A stretch of 64,000 nucleotides of DNA. Origin: Euclidia mi. Lineage: Eukaryota; Arthropoda; Insecta; Lepidoptera; Erebidae. Location of the stretch: the NCBI GenBank assembly GCA_944739405.2, contig OX123190.2, positions 83,395,086 to 83,459,085 on the forward strand, in the 5' to 3' direction. The position numbers and the translations under genes are program-made. Positions 24,401 to 32,058 of the stretch are shown one piece after another (the stretch's first letter is position 1; each line of letters starts with the position of its first letter). A model generated the notes under the pieces. That model was not told the DNA's origin. It was given only the letters and a program-made list of their open reading frames with translations, and did not search any database.

Positions 24401-27400
24401 TGGAAATAAGTTTAATATTTCAGATAGAAGGATCTTAGATGTTGATTTTATTTCATCAAGATTTATTAGAACATACTGCTCCATTATTGTTTTAAATAAA
24501 ATGGGTCACCCACAGGACGACATTATTAAAGATTATAAAGTAACTTACGAAGTTCTGTGGCGGCTTGAGGTCGTGGCTGGTGGGCGCTCGCTCTAGCGTC
24601 AGCGTGGTGGTGGCAGTGGCCAGCACTTTGCCACCTTGCAGCTCCACCATCTACAACAACACATCATCTCTCAGGACAATACCCCCGCTAGCTATCTTAT
24701 AACTCAACCGACATAGCCAACAGCATACATCCGCTGGCCGATCCAAACAAGATTGTCGGTCCACCTAGCAAGCCTACTTCTGCTGCGAGTTGCGGTATAA
24801 GACTGCATAAATTGCCTTACTAGCCTGGCCTCGGATAATTCGCTGCAGCGAAAATTTGCGTCTTCGACTAGTCGCCGCGATTACTGGCGACTAGTCGAAG
24901 AGGCAAATTTTCGCGTCGAAGACGAAGCCGTGGCATACGCCGTACTAATCCATTAATTTGTACTGGTCGCGCGATTCGCCATGCGAACCGGTCAGTGAAA
25001 TTCGCCGGTCGTGTCGCTAGTCGCCGCTGCGACATGATATTTATCTCAACCTCGTAAGACATTCGTCGGCCAAATTGGGAACGACTTGAAAAACGGAAAG
25101 GTCACCGTAGAGGAAGCGCATGAGGTTGCTATGTAAGGAAAGAAGCAAATTGCGTTCTGTTCTCTGCCTACCCCGACGGAAAAAAGGCGTGAACATACGT
25201 ACGTATGACACTTACCTTGGTAGCAGATGAGTTGGTGGAGGAGCGTCGCTTCTTGGAGGGGGGGTTCTCCCTTACGTTCCAGGCGCCGCGCTGCACCCAC
25301 GAGCGACGCGTCGACGCTAGAGAGATGTCTAGGTCGTCCTCCGAGCGGGAGTATGACATCTCCGATAGTAGAGTGCCTGTAATAAAATGTTCTTGTCTGA
25401 GGGCAATATCTGAAGTCACTTGGACTCTAGAGGCTTAACATTCTTGTCTGAGAATGCGTGGTCTCTAGAGACTAAACATTGACGACCATAAAAGTAATGC
25501 TAGATAGAGCAAAACCACGACTCGGCCTAAGCCAGAAAAGGATTTCAAACGACAGTGGTTTATATGCGTAACAAGTTAATAGTACGGTAAAAAAAAGTGA
25601 TGGGTTTATTTATAGAGATATATTGGTACCGTATAAAGTATAGCAGCCCGCCCCGGCTTCGCACGGGTGGACATTTGTTTTTTAAATATCCAATAATCGA
25701 TCGCATCAAGAAAGTCTCGTTCCGACGGAATATCGGTTTGCGAGCGGGAAATTTATTTTCTCACGCATAATTTAATGGGCGATTCTACAAAAGTTGGGCG
25801 ACTTGATGTCATCAGTCGATAAAACACATATTCTTTTAATTATATAAAAGGTTTCTTAATATTTCAATTAATCCAAATCCCTTTTAGCTCTCCACAAAAT
25901 TTTGACGTTTTATTTCAATATTAAGTTATTGAAAAAATGTAATCAATGTTCAAATCGTCAGTACTGTGGCGTATCACAACTCCCGAATTACCCAGTGGAC
26001 CGTATTTTTCTCGAGAAGTATATCATTTATAATAAATTTTGCTTCTGCAATGCAAACTAGGAAACATTTTGTAATGTGTTTTCCATATTTCGAATTGAAC
26101 TCAATGATTAATAGTTACAAAAAATTTGCGTAAACTTTGTGTTTGTTTTTACTCATCAGTACCGTGTGCAATATTGAAATTAAAAAATCCCGCGAATTAT
26201 CTAATTTCAAACATCAATTCTTGGATCTATCTAAGGTCTATGTAGTGAAATTATCTACAGAAACTTCATTGGTGAAGCCTGCATCATAAATACAGTGTCA
26301 GCGAGCCGGCAGTGGTCAGCGAGCGTATAGTGCCAGTCAATATATCAGTACCGTGGTGACCAATTTTTTCCTTATTTTAAAATATTTTCCTTTAATTTAA
26401 TTTTACCTTCGTGTGTTCTTTTTAAATAATGCATCCTACTCACGAAATTGACGAGTAAAAACATTGCTTGGCATTATAACTTAGAATTTGTGTCTAATCC
26501 ATCAGTACCGTGTCGTCAGTCCTAAGTCCGATACTTCGACAAGGGACTGACGTATTACCACGGTACTGATGACTTTATGTTAGAGCCTTTAAATTTTAAT
26601 AGATACTGGTAGGTAAACAATACTTTTATTACTTCTGATACAAACAACATGGCACCAGCAAATAAAAATCAAAAATTGAACAGAGAAGTGGCGTGGAAAC
26701 AGAAGAGGAAGTGTGAAAAAGCCCAATTGGCTAGAATAAGAAATGGCCCTGTAAAATCAGCCGAGTACAAAGAAAACGAGCGTTTAAGATATTTGAAAAA
26801 TAAATACGACGAAAAATATAAAAGAGACGACACTGAGGGAAAAACACACAACCAGAACCTGAAGATCTTGACACAAGTGCGCCAAAATTGTTCATCCATT
26901 CAAGTAAATGTTATTGATGAAAGTGTCAGCAGTATCAATGCTTTGATTGAGAGTCTCTCACAAATCAGTTGCATTTAAAGGGACGCTAGCAGTGCATCAG
27001 GTTTCAGGCTCTGGGATTTCACAAAACCAGTTAGTATTGGCAAAGTTGTGAGCAGTTTCAGCCTGGAACTATCAAGCACAAGTCCAAGGTTATTGACAAG
27101 GCTGTAAATATTTCTACGATATTTACGGATTCGGAAGATAATGAGCCTCTTTATAAAGAGGTAAATGAGTCGCCTGGAGGTAACGACGTCCTGAAGCTTC
27201 AGAGTATGTTTACTGTCTTGGAGGTTATGTATTACGCTGCACCAAAAACGCAATGCTGTAATGCAGGAATCTGTTTATTAGTGAACGAGGAAGAGGGAGA
27301 CCTGGGTCACATTCCTCCAAGTCTGCAATAAGGACGGTACTCTATTTAACCTGGACGAAAACGACTGTCAAATATGCCAATAGAGCAGATACTAAAAAAG

Positions 27401-30400
27401 CTTCCTGTTGCACGCCTTGTAATGAAAGCACCACCCCATATCATCCCATGGGTGTCGTAAGAGCAAACAGAGGGACCATACTATGCAGAAAACAGCACTG
27501 TAAGAGACGGAAATCTTGATACAAACCCTATACCAACCCGTTTGGCCAGCGTGGTATAGTAGGCCAATTCCTCTTTTCAAAGGAGAGGCCTAGTCCAGCA
27601 GTGGACTGTTAAAGGCTGATGATGATGAAGTTTTCTATTTTGCTAATGTGTTTCTTAATAACTAATTACTTGATATATTTTGTTGTTTTATTTGAAAGAC
27701 ACTGCCTAGGTTTGCAGATACTTATTTAGTTGTTATTTTTTGTTGACATTCAAAAGTTATTTATATTTATTTTATGACAAAAAGTTGTTCGTTAAATATT
27801 CCACAGCTAATACTTCATATATTGTCAATTGATAAGAAAACTACCTTAGTACTTATAAAATTTCAGCGAGACTGTTTCTTTGTAGATATGTAGTAAGTAA
27901 GCATACTCGAATTTTGTTAAAGTAAACTGAATACTCAGTATTGCCATAAATGTCATTTGAACCGAAGATATAAGTGCCATTATTAGATATCAATATATTT
28001 GCGATAAATCTAAAACTTCCTAAGAATTGTGTCTTTAATCAGTACCGTGTTAGTCTCGTCAGTCCCCTGGTGCTCAATTTTACAAAAAGACCGATATTTC
28101 GAAAATGAATTAAGAAAGTTACTGGCCCCATTTACAATAGTTTTAGTAGAATATTACCCACCACCCCATATAAAAAGAAAGTCTACTTTTCATGAAAAAG
28201 TGTGTAAACAAAATGAAGGTAAAATTCGCCCAACTTTTGTAGAAGTACCCTTAAATCTGCTACATCTTTTAAGATATATTATTCATTATAATGATATACT
28301 CTGAAAGACAATGTCTATGAGCATTAAATATACAACATATCTAGCGTATTTAATTGGATAAGAAGTATCACTACATTGCTTAAAATAGCTTCCATAATAA
28401 CCCATGATATATTTTTCTAATTTTTCATTGATAAAAATGGTTACTCTGGATTTTCCTTAGGAGATAGACCTATGCTATTGCGGATATTTTTGTAGGTAAT
28501 AATGAGTACTTTAATAATGTAGTACATTATTTTTCTGTATCATTAATAGTTTTAGCAGCGCACGCCATGAAATACATTTTCTGGAAAATTTTCTTACACC
28601 TTGGATTACATTATTGATGTTTTTGTAGGGATCCCTATTATTTTCTAGAAATAAATATAGCCTATGTTACTCAGGAATAATGTCGCATTACAATGGTGAA
28701 AGAATTTTTAAAATCCATCCAGTACTTTTTAGTTTATTCGTAACACAAAAATTCAAAAATACAAATCTTTCCTCTTTATAATATTAAGTATAGATAAACA
28801 TCTCTGATTCCGACTTTAAGACACACTTGTAATTCTCGTGTTTGATATAAGGTACCATTTGCAAATATTATTTGACGCAATTCATACTTAGAAATCAGAA
28901 TGTCCACAAAACTGTTGCAGTCAAAATTAGGTTTTTGTTTTACCTGCCTTGCAAAAGATAGTACTCATTATTCATCACATTTAAATTTTAATTCCAATTT
29001 AATGAATTTCAACAGTTTAATTTTAGTAGCTGTCCATAGGTACAGAGACTACCATTGCTAGCTACCAGGAAATCAAATAACAGTTTTACTGATAATCACC
29101 ATGTGACTCACATACTGACACAAATACAGTGTTATCTATACATTTCTAAAAAATTATGTTAAAAGCATTGATAGCCCAGTGATGTATGTAACGGACTATC
29201 GAGACGATGGTGCCAGGTTCGATCTCCAGCTACCCTGGGCACACACCTCTGACTTTTCGAAGTTATGTGTACTATAAATGTTAATTATCGCTTGCTTAAT
29301 AATGTGCCCAGTAGTTGGCAATAGGCTCGCTCCCTATTACATAATTAGTGAAGTGTGGGTAAAGGCGTGAAGTTATATTATGTATGTTAGAGAGGTTTGC
29401 CAGCTCTATACTACTATATTCTGTAATACTTTGCTAAATGAAAGTCCTTCTTCTTAGCTTGATAATATGTTATGAATTAAATATAAGCAAATAATGTAGT
29501 ACCAGTTTGGAACCTAAACTATCAGTTATCTAGTAGAAAACTCACCAGTAGAATTAAGTTCTGGCACGCCACTAAGCTTAGCATTGTGATCTTGCTGGGC
29601 TGTGCCATTGAGGAATGCTAGCTTTTGCAATGTCTCATCATTAAGTTTGGCACGGTTGTCGTTGAATAGAAGATCACGCGCCATGTCAAGGAGCTTGCTC
29701 TGTAAAGTAATTTTTCAAGATTATTTTCAAGTCACTCTTTGTTTTTCCCTTTAAATTAATTTCAAAGTTTGTTATAAAGCTGTTAATTGTTTAGTTTAGG
29801 TAATAAAGTACATGATTATAACAATTTTTTGGGCCAAAATGAACATGTAACAGATAAATTATACTTAGTATAGTTGATTGAATCAGGCAATACTTGGCAG
29901 AACTCCATTGTATCCTAATGGAAGGAAAGAGGAACCCACCATACACCCTCGGATTGACCACCTGGACTATTGCAATAGATAAAGGTTGACAATACAACTA
30001 CTCTAAAAGGATAAGGAATATAGGAATGGTATGGGTTCCAGGAAGATACCTGACTTGCAGTATCTCGCTGTAAGCGCCGACTATTCTTCGACACGTGTTT
30101 CGCCTCTGCACGAGGCATCCTCGGGAGCGATGGGCAACGACTGAGCCTGTCACTGACTGAGCTTAGTCTTTGCTCCTGAGGGTGCGTGGTGGGTTCCTCT
30201 TTCCTTTCATTAGGTTAAATAATACTTTTTCAGATCATGTTTCTCTTCAAATTGTCTAATTATAGATAGAAAAAAGAATATTCTGAAGTTGTATTAGTGA
30301 CAACTTTAGAATATTCTTTTTTCCATCTATCAAGTCAACAATACTTTAAAACATAAACCTACCAATTCACTATACTTTTTCAACACAATATTCCTTTCCC

Positions 30401-32058
30401 TCTTCTCTCCGTCAAGCAGTTTCCTGACATGTGCAAACTTTGCCTCCCACTTGGCCAGGGTGCGGAGAGCCTCATCCAGCTCAGCTTGTAACCGAGCAGA
30501 CTCTGCCTCTGCAGCGGCCCATTGGCCTCGCACCCACTCCATTTGTTTTACAAAGGCAAGGAAACCTGAAGAGTAAGATAAAAGAGGTTTTTTTTTTATT
30601 TAGCTACATTTACATGTCTCAATCCTTACCTGGGTGTAAAAGTTTATGATATCTATTCAATTTCCATATATACTAGTGATAACACCAACCATGAGGTCAT
30701 GGGATGATATTCTATACATCACTTATGTTTAATAGTAGCCATGATTTTAGACTCTTTTGCATTGATTGGACACTTTCACTCACCAAAGCAATAAACAGAA
30801 TATTAAAATCAATTTGTATTAACAGTATACTCATTTTTAGTTAGAGTTATTATTTATCACTATGATGACCTGAATACTTTAAAATTTTGATAATTATTGT
30901 ATGAGTAAATTAGAAAAATTTAAGTCTGATACATGTTTGTATGTTATACACATTCTGATTGACAATGAAGGTTGTGATGACCTTTAGTCTTATCTGGCAC
31001 TCCTAGACATGTACCAGACAGCAAATTATCTCAAGTGTGTTGAGTTAATTACAAAAATAAGTTAAATGACATATTCCATAACATAATAATTTCTTAAATA
31101 TTTCAGTAACTAGCTGACCCTGCGAACTCTGTTCCGCCTTAGAGGCAATCAATAAGCAGATCTTGGATTTTATTAAGTTCATTTTTTTAATAGGAAATAC
31201 ATATAAAAAAAAATTGATTCTTTATTGTTAATTTAATTCATTACCCCACAAACTTCGACCCTCTCTAAAATGATGCTACCCTGGTACTTTTCAATATGTT
31301 AAGCTACAATGAGATATTTTAAAGCTGCAGGATGTCTGTAGCTTTATGCTCCCCTAGAGAATATTTTTGGAATAAGGGTAAATAGCCTAAGCCGGCTGAA
31401 CTATATTTTTGTCCATATAAACAACATTGACAACTAAAGATTTACATAGAAAAGTTGTTTATGCTAACACTTTGTCCAATTAAACTTATCTGCCTTTGTA
31501 TGGGACACAACAAATGTATGACTTGAATAATACACAAAACCGTAATATTGAGCATAAACATACAATCATCTATATTACAATTTTAAGGCAAACCATTGAA
31601 ATTTGCATATAAAATATGTTTGTCCTATCACCCACAAAGCTTATGGTTTCAAGGTCATAGGATTAAATGGGTGTTTCTTATCACAAAATTGTAAAATCCT
31701 GATATCTGTATGGAATGTAGATAGAAACAGACACATTATTTTATAATACTTTCGTATACCTGCCTTTTTCCTTTCATTTAACTGTATATAGCCCGCCTTG
31801 TTTCTTCCAACGGCACAATTTTTTAAGTGCAGGTAGGTGGCACAAGATGTGACCAAAGTTTGTCAGAAAATAAAGCAAAAAAAAACCTTTTTGTGTCTAC
31901 GCACAAATTCACTAACTTTAAATAATATGTGATACTATTAACTTACATTCCTCCGCAGCGCCGTCGTTGAGAATGTTGTTCAACCGATTTATATCATCAA
32001 ATTGTGCTACCAACGACAAAGTGATGCTGGAACCCGAATCTGAATTTTCTGTACTCAT
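9300..32058 (-). CDS. tum: Rac GTPase-activating protein, centralspindlin subunit (RacGAP50C/tumbleweed, RACGAP1 orthologue); 12 coding exons
   Basis: Exons in gene order: 32058-31947, 30565-30363, 29699-29546, 25376-25216, 24650-24549, 24211-24085, 23035-22876, 22626-22497, 14604-14452, 10890-10640, 10256-10127, 9434-9300. They total 1818 bases, 605 codons plus stop, with every intron phase consistent. Family members in fly and human are about 625-632 residues. Domains: coiled-coil-like region at residues 40-140; atypical C1 zinc domain at 321-370 with H-X12-C-X2-C-X12-C-X2-C-X4-H-X2-C-X7-C intact; RhoGAP domain at about 398-555 with arginine finger R422 (in GIYRIS), K459 (in IKDFLRGLREPL) and N531 (in NLAKIFGPTI). 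The C-terminus GFFFSP resembles the conserved FFASP tail of RACGAP1. In the family this protein joins the kinesin-6 Pavarotti/MKLP1 in centralspindlin, acts on Rac/Cdc42-type GTPases and recruits the RhoGEF Pebble/Ect2 for cytokinesis. Intron 8 holds the exon-derived tandem array. Confidence 0.93.
9485..9655 (+). repeat. Dispersed repeat (family F), in RacGAP intron 11
   Basis: Shares GTTACTGACTGACAGACAGA, CAGCCGAAATTATTGG and GCAAGAAGTTGGAATTTGGC with copies at 40490 (antisense), 50140, 55365 (antisense) and 58700 (antisense). Element class not determined. Confidence 0.6.
10127..10256 (-). CDS. tum: RacGAP coding exon 11 (RhoGAP end)
   Basis: Acceptor CCTTGCAG|GGTAGC, donor TTCAGC|GTAAGT, 130 bases, phase 0 at the end. 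It encodes VAESPECEMGIDNLAKIFGP, then TIIGYG. The conserved Asn of the RhoGAP fold is N531. Confidence 0.92.
10505..10635 (+). mobile_element. SINE 3' fragment (family B), abutting exon 10
   Basis: Contains GGCAATAGGCTCGCTCC, GAAGTGTGGGTGTG and CCCCTTCGGGGATAAAGGCG. The full element of this family is at 39377-39650. It lies only a few bases from the exon 10 donor. Confidence 0.7.
10640..10890 (-). CDS. tum: RacGAP coding exon 10 (RhoGAP core)
   Basis: Acceptor TATTCGCAG|GAGCG, donor CAGAA|GTTAGT, 251 bases, ends in phase 2. It encodes EDIHVLCGCIKDFLRGLREP then LPQPNRDTLAFLVLHLQK. These match the IKDFLRNLKEPL and LPQANRDTLAFLMIHLQ blocks of RACGAP1. Codons are strikingly GC-rich compared with the flanking introns. 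Confidence 0.93.
11059..11342 (+). pseudogene. PIF/Harbinger-type element, 5' end only
   Basis: The element begins GGGCGTTATCATACTAGCGG directly after TTA (11056-11058), the usual Harbinger target triplet. A start codon at 11209 opens MNSDEETLLLAL, then a stop, then an arginine-rich run (LRRRRRRKRKHRR). An acidic start followed by a poly-Arg run is typical of the N-terminus of Harbinger transposase-type proteins in insects. The rest is replaced by Ty3/gypsy sequence from about 11347. No matching 3' terminus was found. Confidence 0.55.
11347..13022 (+). pseudogene. Broken Ty3/gypsy pol (protease end, reverse transcriptase, integrase core)
   Basis: A protease-like tail (FMRKHRCEIDV) begins near 11367, followed by a linker with several stops and frameshifts. 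The reverse transcriptase core is at 11963-12343, with FSILDLKIGYWQVEI, MPFGLCNASATFERLM and the catalytic YLDD. The frame stops at 12344. Integrase core fragments in the same frame begin near 12668 (DYFTKWPEVF) and continue through HSDQGRNFES and TTAYHPQSDGMVERFNQSLE, with an internal stop near 12743. The RNase H region is missing; about 320 bases of unrelated sequence sit between the two parts. The copy is cut off by the inverted-repeat element at 13025. No LTRs were found; it is inactive. Confidence 0.85.
13025..14177. mobile_element. TA-flanked inverted-repeat element (mariner-type MITE, 1.15 kb)
   Basis: The left end TACACCACTATTTTTTAATT continues to AGTACAAAAA. The right end is its exact inverse (TTTTTGTACTAATTAAAAAA then TAGTGGTGTA), giving arms of about 30 bp. 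Flanking TA is present at 13023-13024 and 14178-14179. No transposase frame is seen inside. It interrupts the gypsy integrase remnant. Confidence 0.8.
14452..14604 (-). CDS. tum: RacGAP coding exon 9 (RhoGAP start, arginine finger)
   Basis: The acceptor is TCCCACAG|CAGGAG and the donor TTGAAG|GTATGT; 153 bases, phase 0. It encodes MVPALLVHCINEVEKRGLSE then KGIYRISATD, with arginine finger R422. The acceptor is a tandem CAGCAG, so a version three bases shorter (start at 14601, one Gln fewer) is equally in frame. Confidence 0.9.
14652..16404. mobile_element. Inverted-repeat pair enclosing the RTE LINE
   Basis: AAATAATTGAGCGCGTCTTA at about 14656, continuing through ATCGCGTAAAATT, is matched in inverse orientation at 16368-16402 (AATTTTACGCGATTAAGACG then CGCTAAATTATTT). 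The arms are about 34 bp with one or two mismatches. The simplest reading is a DNA transposon or MITE that later received a LINE insertion. The left arm lies about 48 bp upstream of the exon 9 acceptor. Confidence 0.6.
14862..16320 (+). pseudogene. RTE-like LINE, decayed (endonuclease end and reverse transcriptase start)
   Basis: SDHRLVRGTLNID (about 14899-14937) is the end of the endonuclease domain. Reverse transcriptase blocks follow: LKNGKAPGEDGLTTDLLK near 15560-15615, NYRPILLLSHVYKLFS near 15749-15796, then QAGFTGGHGTIDHIHTTRQI. About 225 bp of unrelated sequence (about 15930-16155) splits the gene before YENAFDFNETRSDLESLQRC. Several stops and frameshifts are present and the catalytic FADD region is absent, so it is dead. 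It lies in intron 8 of RacGAP, antisense to it. Confidence 0.8.
16532..22499 (-). repeat. Tandem array of about 46 units (126/132 bp) derived from RacGAP exon 8 and its splice donor
   Basis: Read on the minus strand, each unit contains GTCAAGTGCGAG, a variable run of GAGTGC (two or three copies, which sets the 126 or 132 bp length), GGTGCCGC, then the exon 8 tail encoding HPECRALLPLPCVAPG, then CCGCTA and the donor GTGAGTACT. The next unit follows after about 20 intron-like bases. Compared with the founder exon, units lack 10 bases between GTGGTGCC and GCACCCCGAG, removing the CxxC register from the C1 frame. Units are nearly identical apart from length class, a T/C change (CAGTAGAGG versus CAGCAGAGG at about 17010, 17142, 20661 and 21699) and a rearranged copy near 17720. 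Two of three minus frames are open for thousands of bases purely because the unit length is a multiple of three. Confidence 0.95.
22497..22626 (-). CDS. tum: RacGAP coding exon 8 (second half of C1 domain; founder of the tandem array)
   Basis: The acceptor is TCTGTGCAG|CATCAAG. The exon reads IKFAKLGVKCEWCRAQ, then AHPECRALLPLPCVAPG, completing the C1 zinc ligands. The chosen donor is CTA|GTGAGTACT at 22496-22491, giving 130 bases and phase 0, which exactly matches the phase-0 start of exon 9. The 3' part of this exon is the first unit of the array that fills the following intron. The last array copy (16.53 kb) instead runs into CCCG|GCAAGT, a possible GC-type donor, but that gives the wrong phase for exon 9. 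Confidence 0.82.
22777..22838. repeat. Perfect hairpin, 22-bp arms
   Basis: AAATATTTGGTCCTTCGAGC continues to CG and is inverted exactly at 22817-22838 after an 18-base loop. It lies in RacGAP intron 7. It may be a fold-back mobile element remnant. Confidence 0.8.
22876..23035 (-). CDS. tum: RacGAP coding exon 7 (first half of C1 zinc domain)
   Basis: Acceptor GTTGCACAG|ACACAG (a second AG six bases further in is also possible), donor AAGAC|GTGAGT, 160 bases, ends in phase 2. It ends HNFVAKNFYKRETCGPCGKT, supplying the first His and the first two Cys of the C1 domain. This aligns with [20 protein letters not shown] of RACGAP1. Confidence 0.9.
23630..23850 (+). pseudogene. LINE reverse transcriptase fragment (jockey/CR1-like)
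   Basis: The frame around 23654 reads KSGVPQGSTLGPLRLLFYIK, the conserved GVPQGSxLGPLLF block of LINE reverse transcriptases, then degenerates to LTITDF where an active-site ADD motif would be expected. It lies in RacGAP intron 6, antisense to the gene. Confidence 0.7.
24085..24211 (-). CDS. tum: RacGAP coding exon 6
   Basis: Acceptor AACTGCAG|CAAGCG, donor CACTG|GTAACT, 127 bases, ends in phase 1. It encodes the acidic, then Pro/Ser/Arg-rich linker beginning QAISESSDEAPTPRK. It is a poorly conserved linker, so support comes mainly from splice sites and phase. Confidence 0.75.
24549..24650 (-). CDS. tum: RacGAP coding exon 5
   Basis: Acceptor TTGTTGTAG|ATGGTG, donor AACTTC|GTAAGT, 102 bases, phase 0 at both ends. 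It encodes GGKVLATATTTLTLERAPTS, which resembles the AKTTVTVP segment of RACGAP1. The weak donor context (TTC before GT) is unusual, but the frame is continuous with both neighbours. Confidence 0.78.
24848..24914. repeat. Hairpin, about 29-bp arms
   Basis: GCGAAAATTTGCGTCTTCGA continues to CTAGTCGCC; after a 9-base loop it is inverted as GGCGACTAGTCGAAGAGGCA then AATTTTCGC, with about one mismatch. It lies in RacGAP intron 4. Confidence 0.75.
25216..25376 (-). CDS. tum: RacGAP coding exon 4
   Basis: Acceptor TTACAG|GCACTC, donor CCAAG|GTAAGT, 161 bases, ends in phase 0. It encodes TLLSEMSYSRSEDDLDISL and a basic PSKKRRSSTNSS stretch. These match the SILSDISFDKTDESLDW and KKREKRRST region of RACGAP1, which is a phosphorylated and nuclear-localisation-like segment in the family. 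Confidence 0.88.
26649..26978 (+). CDS. Small basic, Lys-rich protein of the TTAA element, function unknown
   Basis: A 109-codon frame starts MAPANKNQKLNREVAWKQKR. Its N-terminal 65 residues are strongly basic and probably helical (for example RYLKNKYDEKYKRDDTEGK), and the C-terminal part is acidic/neutral (VNVIDESVSSINALIESL). Similar short basic modules are common at the N-termini of insect transposon-associated proteins, but I cannot name a family. The frame begins 78 bases after the inverted copy of the 12-bp motif. No catalytic residues can be pointed to; it could be a DNA-binding accessory protein, an N-terminal exon or chance. Confidence 0.4.
   Translation: MAPANKNQKLNREVAWKQKRKCEKAQLARIRNGPVKSAEYKENERLRYLKNKYDEKYKRDDTEGKTHNQNLKILTQVRQNCSSIQVNVIDESVSSINALIESLSQISCI
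27415..27625 (+). mobile_element. SINE (family C)
   Basis: Contains CATATCATCCCATGGGTGTC, CCGTTTGGCCAGCGTGGTAT and the terminal CCAGCAGTGGACTGTTAAAG followed by GCTGATGATGATG. It lies inside the TTAA-flanked element. Confidence 0.8.
28251..29164. other. RacGAP intron 3 remainder
   Basis: AT-rich intronic DNA. The only recognised content is the split dispersed-repeat tail near 28655-28795. Confidence 0.5.
29165..29390 (+). mobile_element. Composite SINE (family A head, family B tail)
   Basis: A tRNA-like head with CAGGTTCGATCTCCAGCTAC passes into CTTTTCGAAGTTATGTGTAC and TTATCGCTTGCTTAATAATG (family A style). It then switches to GGCAATAGGCTCGCTCCCTA and AAAGGCGTGAAG (family B style). A template switch or adjacent insertion would explain it. 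Confidence 0.6.
29546..29699 (-). CDS. tum: RacGAP coding exon 3
   Basis: Acceptor TTTACAG|AGCAAG, donor CTACTG|GTGAGT, 154 bases, ends in phase 1. It encodes SKLLDMARDLLFND then LQKLAFLNG. The latter aligns with the SALAFLNRG segment at the end of the RACGAP1 coiled coil. Confidence 0.88.
29914..30214. mobile_element. MITE with about 35-bp inverted ends
   Basis: CCTAATGGAAGGAAAGAGGA then ACCCACCATACACCCTC at the left is inverted at the right end (GAGGGTGCGTGGTGGGTTCC then TCTTTCCTTTCATTAGG) with about three mismatches. The 301-bp element lies in RacGAP intron 2. The target duplication is unclear. Confidence 0.75.
30262..30330. repeat. Hairpin, about 31-bp arms
   Basis: ATAGATAGAAAAAAGAATAT then TCTGAAGTTGT is inverted as ACAACTTTAGAATATTCTTT then TTTCCATCTAT after a 7-base loop, with two mismatches. 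It lies 33 bp downstream of the exon 2 donor, within intron 2. Confidence 0.8.
30363..30565 (-). CDS. tum: RacGAP coding exon 2 (coiled coil)
   Basis: The acceptor is CTCTTCAG|GTTTCC and the donor GAATTG|GTAGGT; length is 203 bases, ending in phase 0. It encodes a charged helical stretch beginning QMEWVRGQW, with ESARLQAELDEALRTLAKW and KRERNIVLKKYSEL. This corresponds to the N-terminal coiled coil that dimerises and binds the kinesin-6 partner in the family. Confidence 0.9.
30566..31946. other. RacGAP intron 1
   Basis: AT-rich intron. A dispersed-repeat head (CTAGCTGACCCTGCGAACTC) occurs at about 31112. No other feature is supported. Confidence 0.5.
31947..32058 (-). CDS. tum: RacGAP coding exon 1 (start codon)
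   Basis: The ATG is at 32058 and opens MSTENSDSGSS. The exon holds 37 codons plus one base and ends at donor T|GTAAGT (phase 1). This start is chosen because the splice phase joins exon 2 to give EECFLAFVKQMEW, which continues the conserved N-terminal helix. Confidence 0.85.

Larger units (their letters stand above)
25957..28049. repeat. Reiterated 12-bp motif ATCAGTACCGTG
   Basis: Exact copies lie at 26155-26166, 26344-26355, 26501-26512 and 28038-28049 in direct orientation, and at 26559-26570 inverted. A variant (GTCAGTACTGTG) is at 25957-25968. At 26501 and 28038 the motif is followed by a related CGTCAGTCC block, also inverted at 26543-26552 (GGGACTGACG). Spacing is irregular, so this is not a tandem repeat. 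It resembles subterminal transposase-binding iterons. Confidence 0.75.
25776..28250 (+). mobile_element. TTAA-flanked DNA element with 19-bp inverted ends and a reiterated 12-bp motif
   Basis: TTCTACAAAAGTTGGGCGA at 25783-25801 is inverted exactly at 28226-28244. TTAA lies just outside both ends (25772-25775 and 28251-28254), and the terminal bases are GGG at 25777-25779 and CCC at 28248-28250. TTAA targets are used by piggyBac and Kolobok families; the GGG ends are more Kolobok-like, but this is an inference. Inside are one 109-codon frame (26649-26978), a SINE (27415-27625) and the 12-bp motif ATCAGTACCGTG. No DDE transposase frame was recognised, so it appears non-autonomous or unfamiliar. 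It lies in RacGAP intron 3. Confidence 0.6.
25640..28800 (+). repeat. Dispersed repeat split by a later insertion
   Basis: The head GCCCGCCCCGGCTTCGCACG is at about 25648. The matching type of tail (TATAGCCTATGTTACTCAGG, GGTGAAAGAATTTTTAAAAT, TCTTTCCTCTTTATAATATT) is at about 28655-28795. These two segments are normally found a few hundred bases apart in the same repeat in insect genomes. The extra DNA between them includes the TTAA-flanked element at 25776-28250. Confidence 0.5.

Noticed and set aside
24264..24596. A 110-codon plus frame in RacGAP intron 5
   Set aside because: It has no recognisable domain and overlaps the antisense of the real exon 5 at its end.
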